From NCBI GenBank assembly GCA_035316325.1, contig DATHJB010000020.1, positions 1 to 36,164 on the forward strand: a DNA stretch of 36,164 nt, written 5' to 3'. How positions within the stretch are numbered: the stretch's first letter is position 1; the number at the start of each line of letters is the position of its first letter. A program made the position numbers and the translations under genes. Under the pieces are notes generated by a model, which worked only from the letters and a program-made list of their open reading frames with translations, searched no databases and was not told where the DNA came from. Shown here piece by piece: positions 15,750 to 24,003 of the stretch. This stretch comes from Acidimicrobiales bacterium (lineage in GTDB: Bacteria > Actinomycetota > Acidimicrobiia > Acidimicrobiales > VFJN01).

Positions 15750-16628
15750 TCAGCGGTCGGCCAGGATCCCGTCGACGGTGCGCCTCGCCAGCGCGACGAA
15801 GCCCGGATTGGTGGCGCGGTAGTAGGGGATGACGAGTGCCGCTTGGTGGAGCGCGAACCCCCGGGCCCGGGCCCACGTACCGTCGTCGACGGCGAGCGCC
15901 GACCGGAAGGCACGCCGACCGGCGGTGCCGAAGACGCTCCACGCCGCGATCACATCGGCGGCGGGATCGCCCCTACCGACCCCGCCGAAGTCGATGACCG
16001 AACGAAGTCGTCCGCGGTCCACCAGCAGGTTGGGGCGCAACAGGTCGGCGTGCACCCAGACCGCCGCTCCGTCCCACGGCGGCGCGGCGAGCGAACGCTC
16101 CCACTCGGCCAGGACCGCGGGACCGTCCACGAGGTCTGCTGCCGCCTCGATGGCGGCGCGCGTCCAGGGGTCGAGGACCTTCAGCGGAGGCCGGCCGCCG
16201 ACCGGCGCGTCGTCGTCTCGGCCGACGGACCGCAGTTCATTCACGAACTGGGCGAGATCCAGCGCGGCCTGCTCCTCGTCGTCGATGAGCTCGTCCGCAT
16301 ACGGCCGACCCTCGATCCAGCGGAAGATGGCCCACGGGTACGGGTACGAGCCGTCCGGTTCCCCCTCGGCGATGGGCTCGGGGATGCGCAGCGTCAGGTG
16401 GGGAGCGAGTCGCGGCAGCCAACGCAGCTCCCTCTGCAACGACTCGGTCCACTGGTCGAGCAGCGGGAGCCGGACGCAGAGGTCCTGGCCGAGCCGGTAC
16501 AGCGCGTTCACGGTGCCCGTCGACCGGACCGGGCGGATCGGCAGAGCCGCCAGCTCCGGGAACTGCTCGGCGACCAGCCGCTCGACCAGCGCCACGTCGA
16601 TGTCGATCTGTCCGTCGTGCATCTTCAT
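15750..16628 (-). CDS. Aminoglycoside phosphotransferase-fold kinase (APH family)
   Basis: A 292-residue protein kinase-like small-molecule phosphotransferase. The catalytic loop is VWVHADLLRPNLLV (HxD with the Asn four residues on, near residue 205) and the metal-binding loop IDFGGVGRGDPAAD near 228. Upstream YPYPWAIFRWIEGRPYADEL is the family's hinge region. Members range from antibiotic kinases to kinases of sugars or unknown alcohols; nothing here indicates resistance. The ATG at 16628 or the in-frame ATG two codons later could be the start; neither has a clear ribosome site. It is separated from the catabolic island by a terminator-free gap carrying motif copy 6 and is probably unrelated to it. 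Confidence 0.85.
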   Translation of the reverse strand: MKMHDGQIDIDVALVERLVAEQFPELAALPIRPVRSTGTVNALYRLGQDLCVRLPLLDQWTESLQRELRWLPRLAPHLTLRIPEPIAEGEPDGSYPYPWAIFRWIEGRPYADELIDDEEQAALDLAQFVNELRSVGRDDDAPVGGRPPLKVLDPWTRAAIEAAADLVDGPAVLAEWERSLAAPPWDGAAVWVHADLLRPNLLVDRGRLRSVIDFGGVGRGDPAADVIAAWSVFGTAGRRAFRSALAVDDGTWARARGFALHQAALVIPYYRATNPGFVALARRTVDGILADR

Positions 16629-16672
16629 CGTTGCAGGAACCGCTCCCCCCAGCCGTGGACCCCGCGGTCATC

Positions 16673-16684
16673 TTGCTGCAGCAA
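16673..16684. promoter_or_regulatory. Perfect 12-base palindrome in a divergent gap, possible operator
   Basis: TTGCTGCAGCAA is perfectly self-complementary. It lies in the 206-base gap between the leftward phosphotransferase gene (start 16628) and the rightward membrane protein gene (16835), closer to the former. The rest of this gap shows nothing I can identify. No regulator gene is adjacent, so this is only a candidate. Confidence 0.3.
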
Positions 16685-16834
16685 TCGACGCATCGGATCG
16701 AGAGGGTCTCAGGATCGTGGGCGGGCGTACTCCGTCGGGTGTAGGCGATCGGGGCGGGAGTACCGCGGCGGGAGCACGTGGGGTTGTGCTGACGGGCGGA
16801 CGACCCGGGGCCCGTCGATCGTCACGCTGGCGGT

Positions 16835-17347
16835 ATGGCACTCGCGCTGAAGGAAGACACGACGGACCGTCTCGCCGGTCGGGGTACCCGCCGGGCGGGT
16901 CGTCGGGTGCACAAGGCTCTGCTGACCGCTCACGTGCTGTCGGCGGTTGGATGGTTCGGGGTGGCGGTGACGGTCGCGTTCTGCGGGATCGTCGGCAGCT
17001 CCCGGGACGACCTGGCCTTCTACGAGGTGATCGACGCCACGCTGTGGCTGTCGGTGCCGCTGGGGCTGGCGGCGGCCGCGACCGGTGTCGCCCTCTCGCT
17101 CACCACCCGGTGGGGGCTGGCGCGCCACTGGTGGGTGGTGCTCAAGGAGGCGGGGGCGATCGCCGTCATCGTGACCGACGTCCTCGTCGTCGGCCCCACC
17201 ATGGCCCGGGCCGTCGATTCGGGGACGCCCACCGAGATGCCGGGCCCGATCTTCGCCCACTGCGTCGTCCTGGCCCTGGCCACGCTGCTGTCGATCGTCA
17301 AGCCCCGAGCCCGCACCCCGCTGGGCCGCTCGGCGTCTCAGGCGTAG
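16835..17347 (+). CDS. Four-helix membrane protein, DUF2269-like
   Basis: A 170-residue integral membrane protein. Hydrophobic segments lie at about residues 27-50 (LLTAHVLSAVGWFGVAVTVA), 67-88 (LWLSVPLGLAAAATGVALSL), 98-120 (VVLKEAGAIAVIVTDVLVVG) and 138-155 (FAHCVVLALATLLSIV). The N-terminal KxxLTAHVxxxVGWFG pattern resembles DUF2269 proteins of actinobacteria, whose function is unknown. Arg-rich ends flank the first and last helices. Its end overlaps the end of the convergent TIGR03084-like gene by ten bases, so no terminator separates them. Confidence 0.75.
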   Translation: MALALKEDTTDRLAGRGTRRAGRRVHKALLTAHVLSAVGWFGVAVTVAFCGIVGSSRDDLAFYEVIDATLWLSVPLGLAAAATGVALSLTTRWGLARHWWVVLKEAGAIAVIVTDVLVVGPTMARAVDSGTPTEMPGPIFAHCVVLALATLLSIVKPRARTPLGRSASQA

Positions 17348-18117
17348 GTGCGGACGAGGTCGAGCACGGCCCGGGCGTCGGGGCCGGTGGCGTGGAGGCC
17401 GGTGTCGGCGGGCTCGACCCGGCGGGCGGCGACCAGGCACAGCTCGACACCGGAGCCCTCGACCACGGTGGCGGCCTCGCCGTCGGGCTCGAGGTCCCAG
17501 GGCTCGCCGGTGGGGCCGTGGAGCCGGAAGGCGACCGGGCCGCCCAGCTCCCGGCCGGCGCGAGCGAAGGCGTAGGGCAGGGTCCGCCAGGCCAGCCGGG
17601 CGACGTGGCGCAGCCGGTCGCCCGGCTCCAGCTCGACGGCCAACGCCTCGGCCACGTCACCCGTGTGGATCCAGCACTCGGCCAGGCGGGTCGCCGCCAG
17701 CGTCGCCGCGGACAGCTCGCCGGACACCCACAGCACCCGGCGGTGCGAGTCGTCGTCGGCCAGGCGGGCCAGCAGCTGGTCGGAGACGGCCCGCCAGCGC
17801 TGGGCGACCTCGGCGCTGGGCGCCCCACGCTCGTGCTCGACCGCCCAGGCCGCGGTGTCGTCCACCGTCGCCGTCGGCCCCAGCACGGCGACCGCCTTCA
17901 CGAACCCGGCCGACTCGTCGCCCCCGAGCCGCCCGTCGAGGCTGGCCAGCGCCATCTCCTCGGTCTGCGCCATGTGCAGCACGACGTCCGCCACGTCCCA
18001 CCCCTCACACCGCGACGCCCGCTGCCACCCCTCGTCGTCCAGCCCGGCGATCAGCCCCCACAACTCACCGTGCTGCTCCCCCAACGCCCTCTGCACGTCC
18101 CCCATGGTCCGGTCCAT
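17338..18117 (-). CDS. TIGR03084-like DinB/mycothiol-dependent superfamily protein
   Basis: A 259-residue protein with the DinB-like four-helix bundle of maleylpyruvate-isomerase/mycothiol-dependent enzymes. Segments are GLDDEGWQRASRCEGWDVAD near residue 26, VVLHMAQTEEMAL near 45 (first metal His) and ATRLAECWIHTGDVAEALAV near 142 (metal His in WIHTGD). A C-terminal SCP2-like beta domain follows (PVAFRLHGPTGEPWDLEPDG). This combination matches the actinobacterial TIGR03084 group; function is unproven but the relatives use mycothiol as cofactor. The start ATG at 18117 is four codons upstream of a second ATG at 18105; no decisive ribosome site. Confidence 0.8.
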   Translation of the reverse strand: MDRTMGDVQRALGEQHGELWGLIAGLDDEGWQRASRCEGWDVADVVLHMAQTEEMALASLDGRLGGDESAGFVKAVAVLGPTATVDDTAAWAVEHERGAPSAEVAQRWRAVSDQLLARLADDDSHRRVLWVSGELSAATLAATRLAECWIHTGDVAEALAVELEPGDRLRHVARLAWRTLPYAFARAGRELGGPVAFRLHGPTGEPWDLEPDGEAATVVEGSGVELCLVAARRVEPADTGLHATGPDARAVLDLVRTYA

Positions 18118-18174
18118 GCGGCGAGGGTACCGGCGCCACCCCCGGCGTGGCCCGGCCCAGAAGGAACGGCATCG

Positions 18175-18199
18175 GGCGCCGCCTGGTCGTTGCGGCGCC
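18175..18199. terminator. Possible hairpin terminator after the MetE-like gene
   Basis: GGCGCCG (18175-18181) and CGGCGCC (18193-18199) form a perfect 7-base stem with an 11-base loop, 46 bases beyond the stop of the leftward MetE-like gene at 18245. It lies in the 127-base gap before the TIGR03084-like gene. There is no T-tract, so termination is tentative. Confidence 0.35.
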
Positions 18200-18244
18200 A
18201 AGGAACCGAACGGTCGCGCTGCGCCGCACCTACCGCCGGACCGG

Positions 18245-19393
18245 TCAGCGCCAGTAGTGGGAGGCGACCTCGGCGACCAGGGTGAGCTTCGACCACTGGG
18301 CCGATTCCGACAGGGCGTTGCCTTCGAGCGTCGAGGCGAAGCCGCACTGCGGGGAGAGGGCGAGGCGGGCGGGGTCGGTGTGCGCGGCGGCCTCGTCGAG
18401 CAGGCGGAGGATCCCGTGCGACGACTCGACCTCGGGCCGCTTCGAGCTGACCAGGCCCAGCACCACCACCGAGTCGCCCGCCGGGAGGTGGCGCAGCGGC
18501 GAGAAGTCGCCCATCCGCTCCCGGTCCTCCCACTCGACCAGGAAGGAGTCGTACGGCAGCGAGAAGAACGCCTCCGCCACCGGCTCCAGCGAGCCCTCCG
18601 CCACGTAGCGCCCCTGGTTGTTCCCCCGGCACAGGTGGATGCCGGTGCGAACACCCTCGGGCAGCCCGGCGAGCACGGCCCGGTCGGCCCATAGGCACAG
18701 CTCCAATGTCTCTTCCCAGTCGAACCCGGCGTGGGTCATCCGGGCGCGCCACTCCGGGTCGCACAGGAACGGGTAGGTCGGGAAGTCGAACTGCACGTAG
18801 CGGGCCCCGGCGGCCACTGCTCCCGCCACCAGCGACCGCTCGATCTCCACCACGTGCTCGACCAGGTCCCGGTGCGACGGGTAGGCGTGGTCGTTGATCC
18901 CGATCCGCCAGTTGAACGGCAGCGCCAGGAACGACGCCGCCGGGAACGCCACCTTGAACAGGCGGTCGGTGAGCCCCGCGAGGAACGTCGCCTCCCGCTG
19001 CGCCGGGTTGTCGACGATCCGCATCCGGTCGACCACGAACTGCATGTTCCAGTCGACGGTCGACCCGTCGGCACCCCGGAACCGGGCCTTGCTGACCTCG
19101 GTCGAGAAGCCCTCGATCCCGTCGAACAGCGAGTTGAGGAACATGAAGCGCCGGAGCTCGCCGTCGGTGACCACGTCGAGGCCGACGTCGATCTGGCGCT
19201 GCACGACCGCCGGGATCTCCTCGTCGGCGATGGCGTGGACCTCCTCCAGCCCCTTGGCCCGCTCCTCCGCCTGGACGGCGGTGTGACCGGGGGCGTAGAG
19301 CCGGTGGTTGGCGTCGACGAGCCGCGGTGATCGCTTGAGGCTCCCGACGACCTCGGCCCGCGGCACAGCCGCCCGCTCAGGCGATGGAGACAT
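18245..19393 (-). CDS. MetE-like cobalamin-independent methyltransferase domain protein (MetE C-terminal half family)
   Basis: A 382-residue protein matching the C-terminal catalytic barrel of vitamin-B12-independent methionine synthase. The four zinc ligands of MetE can be matched: His253 and Cys255 in GIHLCRGN, Glu287 in SFLVEWED, and Cys350 in LSPQCGFAST. The N-terminal PRAEVVGSLKRSPRLVDA is the usual start of stand-alone members. Stand-alone relatives transfer methyl groups to thiols; some act in methoxylated or thio-methyl compound metabolism, others are uncharacterised. It overlaps the end of the acyl-CoA ligase gene by 17 bases and closes a leftward three-gene operon with a luciferase-like oxidoreductase, so a catabolic role is more likely than methionine synthesis. 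Confidence 0.85.
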   Translation of the reverse strand: MSPSPERAAVPRAEVVGSLKRSPRLVDANHRLYAPGHTAVQAEERAKGLEEVHAIADEEIPAVVQRQIDVGLDVVTDGELRRFMFLNSLFDGIEGFSTEVSKARFRGADGSTVDWNMQFVVDRMRIVDNPAQREATFLAGLTDRLFKVAFPAASFLALPFNWRIGINDHAYPSHRDLVEHVVEIERSLVAGAVAAGARYVQFDFPTYPFLCDPEWRARMTHAGFDWEETLELCLWADRAVLAGLPEGVRTGIHLCRGNNQGRYVAEGSLEPVAEAFFSLPYDSFLVEWEDRERMGDFSPLRHLPAGDSVVVLGLVSSKRPEVESSHGILRLLDEAAAHTDPARLALSPQCGFASTLEGNALSESAQWSKLTLVAEVASHYWR

Positions 19394-20900
19394 CGTGGCC
19401 CTCCCAGTACGGCGCCCGCAGCGCCCGCTTCAGGATCTTCCCCGGCCCCGACTTGGGCAGGGGCTCGGTGCGCACCTCGATGTGCTTGGGGGTCTTGTAG
19501 CCGGCGATCGTCGCTCGGCAGTGCGAGGTGAGGTCGCGGTCGAGGCCGGCGAGGTCGCGGCCCGGCCGCACGGCGACGACGGCGTGCACCGCCTCGCCCC
19601 AGCGGGGGTCGGGCACCCCGAACACCGCGGCCTCCAGCACCGACGGGTGGCTGACCAGGACATCCTCCACCTCCACCGAGTACACGTTCTCGCCGCCGGT
19701 GACGATCATGTCCTTGAGCCGGTCGACGAGGAACAGGTAGGCCTCGTCGTCCTGGTAGCCCAGGTCGCCGGTGCGGTACCAGCCGTCGACCAGCGCCGCG
19801 GCGGTGGCCCGGGGGTCGCGCCAGTAGCCGGCCATCACGTTCGGCCCCCGCACCCACACCTCGCCCACCTGCCCCGGCTCCAGGGTCGACCCACCCGGCC
19901 CGGCCACCCGCACCTCGACGCCCGGCACCGGCTGCCCGCACGACCCCAGCCGGGGGCCGCCCAGCTCCCGCTCCTCGTGCGGCAGGGCGGTGACGATCGG
20001 CGCCGTCTCGGTCGCTCCGTAGAAGTGGGCCAGCTCGGCGTCCGGGAAGGTGGCCCGGGCCCGGCGCACCACGTCACCGGCGATCGGCGACCCGGCGTGG
20101 CCCAGCAGCCGCAGCGACGAGACGTCCCGCGGCCGGGCCCGCTGCTCGGCGACCAGCGCCGCCACCATGCTCGGCACCGGGAGCGTGGCGGTCACCCGAT
20201 GACGGGCGATCAGGTCGAGCGAGTCGCCCGGGACGAACCGGGGCTGCATCACGACGGCTGCGCCCAGCCACGCCAGCCCCAGCAGCGGGGCGGTGCCGGC
20301 GACGTGGAACAGCGGGGCGACGGCCAGCAGCACGTCGTCACGGGTGAAGCGGCAGGCCAGCGTCTTGTGGAAGGCGTTGGCGACGAGGTTGCGGTGTGTC
20401 AGCATCACGCCCTTCGACCGGCCGGTGGTCCCGCCCGTGAAGAAGAGGGCGGCCAGGTCGTCCTCGCCGACAGCGGCGCCTGCGCCCAGGTCCGCCGGGA
20501 CCGAGCCGGCGACCAGGTCGTCGTAGGCGTCGGGCAGCTCCACGACCTGCTCCACCTCGCTGGCCAGGTGGCCGGCCGGGCGGTCGGTGAGCAGCAGGCG
20601 GGCCTCGGCGGAGCGCAGGATCGCCCGCAGCTCCGGATCGGCCAGGCGGGTGTTGAGCGGCACGACCACCAGGCCCGCCGCCGGCACGGCCAGGTACGCC
20701 TCCAGGTGGCGGTGGCAGTTGAGCGCCAGCACCGCCACCCGGTCGCCCCGGCGCAGGCCGAGCGCGGCGAGCCCGCCGGCCAGCCGCCGACAGCGCTCGT
20801 GCAGGGTCCGGTAGTCGACGAGGTCGTCCCCGCAGACGACCGCCGTGCGTTCGGCCGCCGTGCGGGCGGCATGACGGATCGGGTCGGCGACGGTGAGCAT
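19377..20900 (-). CDS. AMP-forming acyl-CoA synthetase (fatty/aromatic acid-CoA ligase)
   Basis: A 507-residue adenylate-forming ligase with all core motifs: LFFTGGTTGRSKGVMLTHRN (ATP loop, about residue 150-170), HFYGATETAP near 290, GWYRTGDLGYQDDEAYLFLV near 370, IVTGGENVYSVEVEDVL near 397, and catalytic Lys in KSGPGKILKR near 490. It activates an acid to its CoA ester. A ribosome site (AAGGGGG) precedes the ATG. It lies 20 bases downstream of the luciferase-like gene and overlaps the MetE-like gene by 17 bases, forming one transcription unit. The protein is distinct from the ligase at 7272. Substrate unknown; the neighbouring Hpa-like operon makes a phenylacetate or methoxyaromatic acid plausible but unproven. 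Confidence 0.9.
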   Translation of the reverse strand: MLTVADPIRHAARTAAERTAVVCGDDLVDYRTLHERCRRLAGGLAALGLRRGDRVAVLALNCHRHLEAYLAVPAAGLVVVPLNTRLADPELRAILRSAEARLLLTDRPAGHLASEVEQVVELPDAYDDLVAGSVPADLGAGAAVGEDDLAALFFTGGTTGRSKGVMLTHRNLVANAFHKTLACRFTRDDVLLAVAPLFHVAGTAPLLGLAWLGAAVVMQPRFVPGDSLDLIARHRVTATLPVPSMVAALVAEQRARPRDVSSLRLLGHAGSPIAGDVVRRARATFPDAELAHFYGATETAPIVTALPHEERELGGPRLGSCGQPVPGVEVRVAGPGGSTLEPGQVGEVWVRGPNVMAGYWRDPRATAAALVDGWYRTGDLGYQDDEAYLFLVDRLKDMIVTGGENVYSVEVEDVLVSHPSVLEAAVFGVPDPRWGEAVHAVVAVRPGRDLAGLDRDLTSHCRATIAGYKTPKHIEVRTEPLPKSGPGKILKRALRAPYWEGHDVSIA

Positions 20901-20920
20901 CGGGTTCCCCCTTCGGCCTC

Positions 20921-21853
20921 TCAGCCGGCCGGTCGGCCGGCGACGAAATCGAGCGTGCGATCGACGGCGGCGGCGTCACCGAAGGGTGTGACCTGGAGGT
21001 CGGTGACGCCGGCGTCGCGCAGGCGGCCGATGGCGTCGGTGAGCGCCCGCTCGTCGCCGACCAGCGCGATCTCGCCCACGTGCGTGGCGCCGGCGAGGGT
21101 GAGCACGGCCCGGTAGGCGGGCAGCCGGCCGTAGAGCGCGAACTCGTCGTCGGCCCGGGCGCGGGCAGCGTCGACGTCGTCGGTGAGCATCGTCGGCAGG
21201 CTGGCCAGGATCCGGGGTGGCGGCCGTCCGGCGGCCTCGGCGGCGGCGGTGACGGTGGGCACGACGTGGTCCTCGATCGCCCGCAGGCCGGCCATCCACG
21301 TCATCGCCCCGTCGGCCGCCCGGCCGGCCAGCCGCAGCATCTGCGGACCGAGCGCGGCCAGCATCACCGGCGGGCACGACCCCCCGTCGACGGGCCGGGC
21401 GACGTCGAGCCACAGCTTGGTGCGCAGCTGCGTCCCCCGGTGGTCGACCGACCCGGTGGCGAGCAGGGGCTGCAGGATCGCCAGGTAGTCGCTCATGTAG
21501 GCGACGGGGTGCTCGTAGGAGAGCCCGAGGTGCCCTTCGACCACCTTCCGGTGCGACAGGCCCAGGCCGAGCGTGAACCGCCCGCCCAGGGCGTCGTCGA
21601 CGACGAGCGCCTGCGTCGCCATGGCGGCGGGGTGGCGGAGGTAGGCGGGCACGACGGCGCTGCCGATCTCGATCCGCTCGGTCACCCGGCCGGCGACGGC
21701 GAGCAACGAGAGGATGTCGGGCCCGTTGGGGATGCCCGGCATCCAGGCGTGGTCGAGGCCGAGCTCCTCGATGCTCCGCAGCCGGTCGGCGACCCCGGCG
21801 ATGGTGGCGCCGGCGTTGGGCACGACGACGCCGATCCGCAGTGGTGCCCCCAT
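20921..21853 (-). CDS. LLM-class F420-dependent oxidoreductase
   Basis: A 310-residue luciferase-like barrel. The N-terminal strand LRIGVVVPNAGATIAGVADR and LGLDHAWMPGIPNGPD, the IEIGSAVVPAYLRHPAAMA stretch near residue 62, and GGRFTLGLGLSHRKVVEGHL near 90 are typical of the F420-dependent subgroup found in actinobacteria (TIGR03564-like). The enzyme would use reduced or oxidised coenzyme F420 for a hydride-transfer step. It begins the leftward operon with the acyl-CoA ligase and MetE-like gene. The upstream gap to the MarR gene is only 45 bases and holds no obvious promoter, so transcription may start from the MarR promoter. Confidence 0.87.
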   Translation of the reverse strand: MGAPLRIGVVVPNAGATIAGVADRLRSIEELGLDHAWMPGIPNGPDILSLLAVAGRVTERIEIGSAVVPAYLRHPAAMATQALVVDDALGGRFTLGLGLSHRKVVEGHLGLSYEHPVAYMSDYLAILQPLLATGSVDHRGTQLRTKLWLDVARPVDGGSCPPVMLAALGPQMLRLAGRAADGAMTWMAGLRAIEDHVVPTVTAAAEAAGRPPPRILASLPTMLTDDVDAARARADDEFALYGRLPAYRAVLTLAGATHVGEIALVGDERALTDAIGRLRDAGVTDLQVTPFGDAAAVDRTLDFVAGRPAG

Positions 21854-21898
21854 CGCGCCGCCCTCCCCCTCGTCCCTCGTCCCCGAGCCCGTCCGCCC

Positions 21899-22405
21899 CT
21901 ACCCGGCGGCCTCGGGCCGGGGGCGGGTGGCCAGGTGCTCGACCACCCGGACGAAGGCGGCCAGGTCGCGGCGGGGGATCTCGGCGGTCCAGCCCTGCTC
22001 CCGTCGGTGCTGGGCCTGGGAGACCTTGCGGATCAGCCGGTCGCCCGCCGGGGTGAGGTGCACCTCGACCAGCCGGCGGTCTCGGTCGAGGCGCTCGCGC
22101 CGCACCCAGCCCCGCGCCTCCAGGGTGTTGACCACGCTCGACACCGTGGGCGCCGTGGTGAACAGCAGCCGGGCCAGCTCGCGGGTCTGCAGCGGCCCGC
22201 TGACCTGCAGGCAGAACAGCAGCCGGAAGCCGGCCCAGCTCAGCCCGTGGGGGCGCTGGACCGCCGACTCGAAGTCGGCGACGAGCCGGGGTGTCGCCCG
22301 GCTGAGCCCGAACATCGCCCGGAAGACGGCGAGGTCGATGCCGGGGACGTCGTCGGAGACAGCGTCCTGCGCCAGCTTCTCGAACCGCTCGGCAGATTCG
22401 ACCAT
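21899..22405 (-). CDS. MarR-family transcriptional regulator
   Basis: About 168 residues with a winged helix-turn-helix: LSWAGFRLLFCLQVSGPLQT, RELARLLFTTAPTVSSVVNT (recognition helix), then LEARGWVRRERLDRDRRLVE (wing with the DxRxxxV signature) and the closing helix HLTPAGDRLIRKV. MarR repressors release DNA on binding phenolic or other small ligands. Three in-frame ATGs are possible (22429, 22417, 22405); the last is preceded by GGTCGGG and keeps the coding region out of the palindromic gap, so I prefer it. The gene is divergent from the hpaE-like gene, as HpcR/HpaR-type regulators are from homoprotocatechuate operons, and probably represses it. Confidence 0.88.
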   Translation of the reverse strand: MVESAERFEKLAQDAVSDDVPGIDLAVFRAMFGLSRATPRLVADFESAVQRPHGLSWAGFRLLFCLQVSGPLQTRELARLLFTTAPTVSSVVNTLEARGWVRRERLDRDRRLVEVHLTPAGDRLIRKVSQAQHRREQGWTAEIPRRDLAAFVRVVEHLATRPRPEAAG

Positions 22406-22413
22406 TGACCCGA

Positions 22414-22440
22414 CCATATCATGTGGCATCTAATGATGTG
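22414..22440. promoter_or_regulatory. Divergent promoter/operator region between MarR and the hpaE-like gene
   Basis: This AT-rich stretch stands out in GC-rich surroundings. It contains CATCTAATGATG, whose ends CATC and GATG are inverted repeats, and an overlapping ATCATGTGGCATC segment. TAATGA, about 5 bases before the ATG at 22441, could be a -10 box, which would make the hpaE-like mRNA leaderless. An inverted repeat over the promoter fits a MarR operator. The exact binding site cannot be defined by eye. Confidence 0.5.
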
Positions 22441-24003
22441 ATGTCTCATGAGTTGGGGAGCGTGCTCCAGGCAACAGAGGAGCTCGCCGCGGTTCCGGTC
22501 GATCGACGGCACTGGATCGGGGGTGAGAGGGTCGACTCGGGCGGCCGTGAGCTGGAGGTCTTCAGCCCGATCGACGGCTCGCCGCTGGGCGCGGTCGCTG
22601 CCGGCGGGCCGGAGGAGGTGGACGCCGCCGTGGGCGCGGCCCGGGCCGCAGCGCCGGGCTGGGCCGGCCTCGGGGCGGATCGGCGGGGCCGGATCCTCGA
22701 CCGCTTCGCCGACGCCATCCTCGACCGCCGCGAGGAGCTGGCGCTGGTCGAGACCGTCGACAACGGGTCGCTCCAGGTCGGCAACGTGAAGCGGGTGGTG
22801 AACCGGGCCGCCCAGAACATCGCCTTCTTCGCCGACGAGGCGCGGTCGCTGCAGCCGGAGCCGTTCCGGGGCGAGGTCGTGGAGAACCACGTGCGCTACG
22901 AGCCCGCCGGCGTCGCCGCCCTGGTCACGCCGTGGAACGCACCGCTGATGCTGTCGACGTGGAAGGTCGGGCCGGCACTGGCGGCCGGCAACACGGTGGT
23001 GCTCAAGCCGCCCGAGTGGGCACCGCTCAGCTGCTCGCTGCTGGCCACCATCGCCGACGAGGCCGGGGTGCCGGCCGGCGTGCTCAACGTCGTCCAGGGC
23101 CGCGGCGACGAGGCCGGTCAGGCGCTGGTGAGCCACCACGACGTCGACCGCATCAGCTTCACCGGCTCCACCGACACGGGCCGGTCGGTGGCCGCGCACG
23201 CCGCCGCGTCGGTCACCCCGGTGAGCCTCGAGCTGGGCGGGAAGTCGCCGTTCGTCGTCTTCGCCGACGCCGACCTCGACGCCGCCGCGGCCACCGTCGC
23301 CCAGCAGTTCACCAACGCCGGCCAGGTGTGCCTCGCCGGCACCCGGGTGCTGGTCGAGCGGTCGATCGCCGACGACTTCCGGGCCCGCCTGCGCGATGCC
23401 ACCGCCCTGGCGACCGTCGGCGACCCCCGCCGTCCCGGCGTTCGGGTGGGGCCGCTGATCCACCCCCGCCAGCTCGCCCGGGTGGAGGGGTTCGTCGAGC
23501 GGGCCCTCGATCGTGGAGCTCGGGCGCTCGTCGGCGGTGGCCGTCACCCGAGCGGCGGCCTCTACTACCAGCCCACGATCCTCGACCACGTCGAGCCCGA
23601 CGCCGAGATCGTGCAGAACGAGGTGTTCGGCCCGGTCCTCACCTGGCAGACGTTCACCGGCGACGACGAGGCCGTGGCGCTGGCCAACGCCACCCGCTAC
23701 GGGCTGGCGGCCGTGCTGTTCACCCGCGACCGGGCGAGGGCCGAGCGGACGGCCGCCCGGATCGTCGCCGGCACCGTGTGGGTCAACTGCTACTTCGTGC
23801 GTGACCTGGCGGCACCGTTCGGCGGCGCCAGGATGTCGGGCATCGGCCGTGAGGGCGGCATCTGGAGCTTCGACTTCTTCTGCGACGTGAAGAACGTGGC
23901 CATGAGACACGGCTCGTTCGCCCGCCCCGACGTCGGCATCGGTGGTGGGCTCGGGCGTGGGCCTGGCCGTGGCCCCGGCGCCGGCGCCGGCCGTCATGGG
24001 TGA
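22441..24003 (+). CDS. hpaE: HpaE/DmpC-like aldehyde dehydrogenase (carboxymethyl-hydroxymuconate semialdehyde type)
   Basis: A 520-residue NAD-dependent aldehyde dehydrogenase. Cofactor motif VTPWNAPLMLSTWKVGPALA, SFTGSTDTGRSV, general-base Glu in LELGGKSPFVVF near residue 263, catalytic Cys in NAGQVCLAGTR near 296. The C-terminal WVNCYFVRDLAAPFGGARMS and GIGREGGIWSFDFFCDVKNV stretches are diagnostic of the HpaE and 2-hydroxymuconic semialdehyde dehydrogenase branch, which oxidises the ring-cleavage semialdehyde to a dicarboxylate. A Gly-rich tail of about 25 residues follows the conserved core and is probably extra coding sequence. The ATG at 22441 lacks a ribosome site and may start a leaderless mRNA; a GTG at 22462 is an alternative. 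Its stop overlaps the next gene by eight bases. Confidence 0.88.
   Translation: MSHELGSVLQATEELAAVPVDRRHWIGGERVDSGGRELEVFSPIDGSPLGAVAAGGPEEVDAAVGAARAAAPGWAGLGADRRGRILDRFADAILDRREELALVETVDNGSLQVGNVKRVVNRAAQNIAFFADEARSLQPEPFRGEVVENHVRYEPAGVAALVTPWNAPLMLSTWKVGPALAAGNTVVLKPPEWAPLSCSLLATIADEAGVPAGVLNVVQGRGDEAGQALVSHHDVDRISFTGSTDTGRSVAAHAAASVTPVSLELGGKSPFVVFADADLDAAAATVAQQFTNAGQVCLAGTRVLVERSIADDFRARLRDATALATVGDPRRPGVRVGPLIHPRQLARVEGFVERALDRGARALVGGGRHPSGGLYYQPTILDHVEPDAEIVQNEVFGPVLTWQTFTGDDEAVALANATRYGLAAVLFTRDRARAERTAARIVAGTVWVNCYFVRDLAAPFGGARMSGIGREGGIWSFDFFCDVKNVAMRHGSFARPDVGIGGGLGRGPGRGPGAGAGRHG

Noticed and set aside
15750..16628. Antibiotic-resistance gene
   Set aside because: The protein has the aminoglycoside phosphotransferase fold, but such kinases are common in actinobacteria with other substrates; no specific resistance signature was seen.
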